Shown piece by piece: positions 6,054 to 9,027 of a stretch of 9,027 bases of DNA. The position numbers and the translations under genes were made by a program. The DNA comes from Clostridia bacterium (GTDB lineage Bacteria > UBA6262 > WVXT01): positions 1 to 9,027 of the forward strand of contig DAOVHK010000053.1 in assembly GCA_030671905.1 (NCBI GenBank). The letters run 5' to 3'. The notes below the pieces were generated by a model. That model did no database searches. It saw nothing but the letters and a program-made list of their open reading frames with translations, and was not told where the DNA came from. Position 1 is the first letter of the stretch. Each line of letters begins with the position of its first letter.

Positions 6054-7141
6054 TGGTCTCCTCCACTAGTTTCTAAAGGTTCGAAAACCCATCTTTTAAT
6101 TGCCTCCATTGCTAACCGGTCCAATTTACTATAACCCGAAGTACGCTCAAGATATAGTTTCTCCCTAATCTTCCCTTCAGGAGAAACATAAAATTTTATA
6201 ACAACATCAGCCTCAATATGCTCAGCCCTTGCCCAATCAGGATAAACCGGTAGATATGAAGTAAGAATCTTTCTTCCTACCACGGGCCCCATAATTTCTA
6301 CTGACTTCTTCTCTGGCTTTGCTTCTCTAATCAAGCCGACTTCTGTTTTTTCAACCTTTCCAGCAACGGGTTTGGCTATTTTTTTTAAATCTTCAGAAGT
6401 TTTCATTCTTTGTTTTGCTAACAAAACCCTCTTGCCATATCCCAACGAAGTTCCTTTTCCATATCCTAAAGTTGGTTTAGTGACGGTAGATCTTCTTTTT
6501 TTGATAGACACAGTGGCTTCTTTGAGTGTCGCTGGTTTATATGTATATTTTACTTGCTTAATCTCTACTTCTTTAATATCTTTCAATGGAGAATGTGAAG
6601 TTTTTTTCTCTAAGTCGATGGGCTGGCTGTATGATATCTTCCTTACCGCAACCTTGCCAACTTCTTCAATTTCAATATCTGGCTCATGAGGAGAAAGCAT
6701 GTCCAACTTTTCTTCACTATAGACTTCTGCATCTGGAATAATTTCAGAAAGTTTCTCTCTTTTTACATATTTATCCTGAGCAAGAGATATTTGTGGTTCA
6801 GGACGAACTTCTATGGTTCTGTCAAAATCTATCTTTTCCGAAATTTCCTTTAATGTTTTTTCCCTCTCTATTTCTGGTTCAGTTATCTCTTGAAATCTCG
6901 GTTTTTTAAAGGTAGGAAGAGACATTTTGAAAAATTCAATGATATTTTTGGGAGGAACTTGTCCGGGCATTTCTTGAATAACAAGAATATCTGGTTCAAT
7001 TTCTATCAATTCAATATTTTCTAAAAAAGTCGTGGCTACCTCTTTTGCCTTAAGTAAATATGAATAATAAGACATAAATAGCAGGCTATGAGCTAAAATT
7101 GAAATCGTAAAAGAGACATGAACGTACCTTTTCTTAAACAT
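6017..7141 (-). CDS. TonB family energy-transducing protein
   Basis: 374 aa, type II membrane topology: a short basic cytoplasmic N-terminus, one TM segment (about 9-30) carrying S14-x-x-x-H18, which matches the Ser/His pair of TonB that contacts ExbB/ExbD, then a long E/K-rich periplasmic linker (about 31-290) and a TonB C-terminal domain (about 295-374) with LPVYPDWAR, VVIKFYVSPEGKI, TSGYSKLDRLAMEAIKRWVFEPL. The linker is longer than in E. coli TonB (239 aa in total) and is not Pro-rich; it holds a small internal repeat, LGYGKGTSLGYGKR (225-238). It should transmit proton-motive energy from the ExbB/ExbD channel to an outer-membrane or periplasmic partner. The ATG follows GAGGT by nine bases and lies seven bases after the ExbD-2 stop. 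No TonB-dependent receptor is in the window, so the client is unknown. Confidence 0.93.
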   Translation of the reverse strand: MFKKRYVHVSFTISILAHSLLFMSYYSYLLKAKEVATTFLENIELIEIEPDILVIQEMPGQVPPKNIIEFFKMSLPTFKKPRFQEITEPEIEREKTLKEISEKIDFDRTIEVRPEPQISLAQDKYVKREKLSEIIPDAEVYSEEKLDMLSPHEPDIEIEEVGKVAVRKISYSQPIDLEKKTSHSPLKDIKEVEIKQVKYTYKPATLKEATVSIKKRRSTVTKPTLGYGKGTSLGYGKRVLLAKQRMKTSEDLKKIAKPVAGKVEKTEVGLIREAKPEKKSVEIMGPVVGRKILTSYLPVYPDWARAEHIEADVVIKFYVSPEGKIREKLYLERTSGYSKLDRLAMEAIKRWVFEPLETSGGDQWGIITFRYLLK

Positions 7142-7148
7142 TTATCTT

Positions 7149-7568
7149 CTACCTCTTTTGTTTCCGTTCTACCTTGATAGAAACCGCTCTTGCTCCGCAT
7201 TCTTTACTGATACTCATAGCCTCGAGGAGCCATTTATGAAGTGTCTGCTGATCGGCCCTGATTATAACATACTTATCCCTGGTTTCCTCTATTTTTCTAC
7301 TGAGAAGCAAATGAACATTTTCAAAGGGAATCTCTTCTTCATTAACTGCCCATTTGCCATATTGGGAGATGCTGATTGTAACGTTCTCCCTTTCCTCTGC
7401 CTCGCCTGTAATAGCCTTGGGTAAGATAATCTTCATCTTAGGTTGTAGAAAAAGAGGGGCTGTCACCATAAATATTATCACTAAAACTAGTGCTATAGCC
7501 ACCAGAGGAGTTATCTCAAGTGCTGTAATGGTTTCTTCTTCAAAATTGGATAAATTTGACTCAGCCAT
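7149..7568 (-). CDS. ExbD/TolR family protein 2, lacking the conserved membrane Asp
   Basis: 139 aa. A short cytoplasmic N-terminus is followed by one TM segment (about 19-41) and a periplasmic ExbD domain (about 45-135, with KIILP, VTISISQYGKWAVNEEEIPF, VIIRADQQTLHKWLLEAM, GARAVSIKVE). The family normally has ITPLVDV at the start of the TM, and the Asp (D25 in E. coli ExbD) carries protons and is essential. Here the sequence is ITPLVAI: Ala24 (GCT, codon 7497-7499) stands in its place, while the rest of the TM and the periplasmic domain look intact. It may therefore be a structural or regulatory partner that cannot conduct protons itself. AAGGAAG lies just upstream of the ATG. The gene follows ExbD-1 after a 27-base gap and precedes TonB. 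Confidence 0.92.
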   Translation of the reverse strand: MAESNLSNFEEETITALEITPLVAIALVLVIIFMVTAPLFLQPKMKIILPKAITGEAEERENVTISISQYGKWAVNEEEIPFENVHLLLSRKIEETRDKYVIIRADQQTLHKWLLEAMSISKECGARAVSIKVERKQKR

Positions 7569-7595
7569 ATATTATCTTCCTTGTATTTGGCTCTT

Positions 7596-7988
7596 TCATC
7601 GCTCCTTTAAAATTGCCAACTTCACGGCGCCTTCCTGCCGTGCACAGTCTAGTATATCTACTATTTGTTTTACATGACTCTTTGGCGAGGCAAGAAGTAT
7701 TACCATGCGATCTTTACTTTTTGGAATAGCTACTCTTAAAGCAACTGCTAGTTGTTCCCATGAGACAGGCTGTTCATTAACTTTAATTTTTCCGTCAGCA
7801 CTCAGATAAATGTTTACATTTTCAGATTGGACAACTTTACCTTTAGCAGCTCCCATTTTCGATGAAGTAACCTTTATACCAGTCTGCATTACAAAAGGAG
7901 CAGCCACCATAAATATGATTACAAGAGTCAGAGAAACATCTACCAAGGAAGTTAAATTTATTTTATTTATGGAGGTCTCTTCTTCCAT
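7596..7988 (-). CDS. ExbD/TolR family protein 1, with the conserved membrane Asp
   Basis: 130 aa. The cytoplasmic N-terminus (EEETSINKIN) leads into a TM segment (about 14-34, LTSLVDVSLTLVIIFMVAAP) with Asp17 (GAT, codon 7938-7940) at the position of E. coli ExbD D25, the proton-carrying residue. A periplasmic ExbD domain follows (about 38-128, with VNIYLSADGKIKVN, VILLASPKSHVKQIVDIL, GAVKLAIL). It should form the proton-responsive core of the ExbB/ExbD channel. The ATG is preceded by AAAAGGAG and lies 13 bases after the ExbB stop. It is only distantly similar to the second ExbD, so the two are old paralogs and not a recent duplication. Confidence 0.94.
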   Translation of the reverse strand: MEEETSINKINLTSLVDVSLTLVIIFMVAAPFVMQTGIKVTSSKMGAAKGKVVQSENVNIYLSADGKIKVNEQPVSWEQLAVALRVAIPKSKDRMVILLASPKSHVKQIVDILDCARQEGAVKLAILKER

Positions 7989-8001
7989 TCTGAAACTCCT
8001 T

Positions 8002-8616
8002 TTAATCGACCTTCAGATAGTCCAATATTCGTATCTGATTGGCTTCCAACACAATTGAAAGATTTTTGACTTTCCTCATAAAATAGTTGAACATTACTAC
8101 AGCAGGAATAGCTATGGCCAGTCCTGTAGCTGTTGTTAGTAAAGCTTCTGAAATCCCGGCTGCGACAACCGATGGCCCGCCAGAGCCAGAAATTGCCAAA
8201 TCGTGAAAAGCCTTAATAATACCTATCACTGTACCAAACAAGCCAATAAATGGACAAATGGCCCCCAGTGTGCCCAACACTATTGTAAATCGTTCCATTT
8301 TCAACCGTTCTTCCAAACGTGTTGCATTCATTAATTCTACTAATTGTGATTTCGTTTTTTGATGATTCATTATGCCAACCTCCACAAGCCTTGCCAATGG
8401 ATTTTGAGTTGACTTACAGCGATCTAATGCCTCATTGAATTTTCTTTCTTCAATATATTTTTTCACGATAGTCATAAAGTTTCCTATATCCAGTTTGATT
8501 CTACGGAAAAACCACCATCGTTCTACAGTAAAAGACAAAGCTAAAACAGAACAAAAAACAAGAATAACCATAGTAAAACTTCTACGAATAACCTCCATTA
8601 AATCAACAGTAATCAT
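8002..8616 (-). CDS. exbB: ExbB/TolQ/MotA family proton channel protein
   Basis: 204 aa with the three TM segments of the ExbB/TolQ family: about 13-33, 110-137 and 152-180. The signature region is clear: CPFIGLFGTVIGIIKAF (121-137) and GISEALLTTATGLAIAIPAV (154-173), with pore threonines T129 and T161/T162. The loop between TM1 and TM2 is cytoplasmic and helical, as in the family. It should assemble as a pentamer around ExbD and conduct protons across the inner membrane. The length is close to E. coli ExbB/TolQ (about 230-244 aa). The ATG has GGAGG nine bases upstream, which also overlaps the stop of the preceding OmpA-like gene. The sequence alone cannot fully separate ExbB from TolQ or gliding-motor AglR; the TonB gene nearby favours ExbB. 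Confidence 0.94.
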   Translation of the reverse strand: MITVDLMEVIRRSFTMVILVFCSVLALSFTVERWWFFRRIKLDIGNFMTIVKKYIEERKFNEALDRCKSTQNPLARLVEVGIMNHQKTKSQLVELMNATRLEERLKMERFTIVLGTLGAICPFIGLFGTVIGIIKAFHDLAISGSGGPSVVAAGISEALLTTATGLAIAIPAVVMFNYFMRKVKNLSIVLEANQIRILDYLKVD

Positions 8617-8629
8617 GTAACTTATCCTC

Positions 8630-9027
8630 CTATTTTACTAATATAATCTCCACTCTCCGATTTTTTCTTCTTCCTTCCTCAGTAGCATTGGAGGTAATGG
8701 GCTTTGTATCACCAAAACCTTTGGTAGTGAATCGGTCAGGAGAAGATTTTAATTCTTCTACAAAATATCTTAGTACAGATTTTGCCCTTTCTTCAGAAAG
8801 CACCTGATTGTTAGGGAACCGGGGAGTACGAATGGGTAAATCACAAGTATGACCTTCCATTCTTATCTTGCGATCAGGATATTTTTTAATAATATAGGCA
8901 ACCTTATTTAGTATCACCTTAGCTTCGGGCTTTAACTCTTCTTCCCCTAAAGCAAAAAGGAGCTCTGCAGCCAGAGATATTACCATACCGCGATCGGTTT
9001 CCTTGCTAATAGAAACCATAGGAATAA
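8630..9027 (-). CDS. OmpA/MotB-type peptidoglycan-binding protein, C-terminal part (5' end beyond window)
   Basis: The frame is open to the window edge, so the ATG at 9019 is probably internal and an N-terminal membrane or lipoprotein segment lies outside. The visible 129 aa are an OmpA_C domain most like MotB: VSISKETDRGMVISLAAELLF, ELKPEAKVILNKVA, EGHTCDLPI, NNQVLSEERAKSVLRYF, GFGDTKPI, RRKNRRVEIILV. It should bind the peptide stem of peptidoglycan in the periplasm, anchoring the motor or linking envelope layers. The conserved GHTD has Cys59 (TGT, 8843-8845; numbering from the ATG at 9019) in place of Asp, with Asp60 next to it; the Arg in LSEERA is kept. It is first in the visible - strand operon, with its stop touching the ExbB ribosome site. 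It could be a MotB with a MotA gene just outside. Confidence 0.9.
   Translation of the reverse strand, partial: IPMVSISKETDRGMVISLAAELLFALGEEELKPEAKVILNKVAYIIKKYPDRKIRMEGHTCDLPIRTPRFPNNQVLSEERAKSVLRYFVEELKSSPDRFTTKGFGDTKPITSNATEEGRRKNRRVEIILVK

Noticed and set aside
7149..7988. Recent duplication of a single exbD gene
   Set aside because: The two proteins match only in the general ExbD pattern and have little identity, so they are old paralogs.
1..9027. CRISPR arrays, tRNA or rRNA genes, complete insertion sequences
   Set aside because: No regularly spaced short repeats, tRNA- or rRNA-like sequence or transposase gene could be found on either strand.

Overview
The window looks like chromosomal DNA from a Gram-negative (diderm) bacterium with fairly AT-rich DNA. 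The evidence for two membranes is a TonB protein, an ExbB/ExbD proton channel, a MotB/OmpA-type peptidoglycan-binding protein and a secreted periplasmic protein. The gene style (single-domain receivers, REC-GGDEF, REC-HD-GYP, short HAMP proteins, FlgD-like Ig domains) fits deltaproteobacterial or candidate-phylum genomes such as Omnitrophota-like bacteria. That placement is an impression, because no rRNA or other marker gene is present.

Left block (1-3294, + strand): a compact c-di-GMP signalling operon. It holds a 5'-truncated REC-GGDEF gene, a dead fragment of a single-domain receiver gene, a second full REC-GGDEF gene almost identical to the first, an intact single-domain receiver, and a REC-HD-GYP phosphodiesterase. 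The first GGDEF gene plus the fragment align with the second GGDEF gene plus the start of the intact receiver at a constant 1035-bp offset. This is a tandem duplication of a [REC-GGDEF + REC] unit in which the first receiver has decayed. Two c-di-GMP synthases and one c-di-GMP hydrolase are therefore co-transcribed, and no histidine kinase is visible.

Middle (3295-4110): about 0.8 kb between convergent operons with no convincing gene. It contains a strong 12-bp-arm palindrome, a pair of neighbouring hairpins, and a CAAGACCTGACC-type motif just past the end of the right-hand operon.

Right block (4111-9027, - strand, read from right to left): a tightly packed operon of OmpA/MotB-like C-terminus (continues beyond the window), ExbB, ExbD-1, ExbD-2, TonB, a secreted protein with a FlgD-like Ig domain, a two-TM HAMP protein without a kinase domain, and a single-domain receiver. 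Short gaps and overlaps suggest one transcript. The inferred picture is a proton-driven inner-membrane motor coupled through TonB and a wall-binding protein to the periplasm, with a signalling tail. The most notable point is that ExbD-2 has Ala where the proton-carrying Asp of ExbD/TolR should be, while ExbD-1 keeps Asp. The pair could form an asymmetric ExbD heterodimer.
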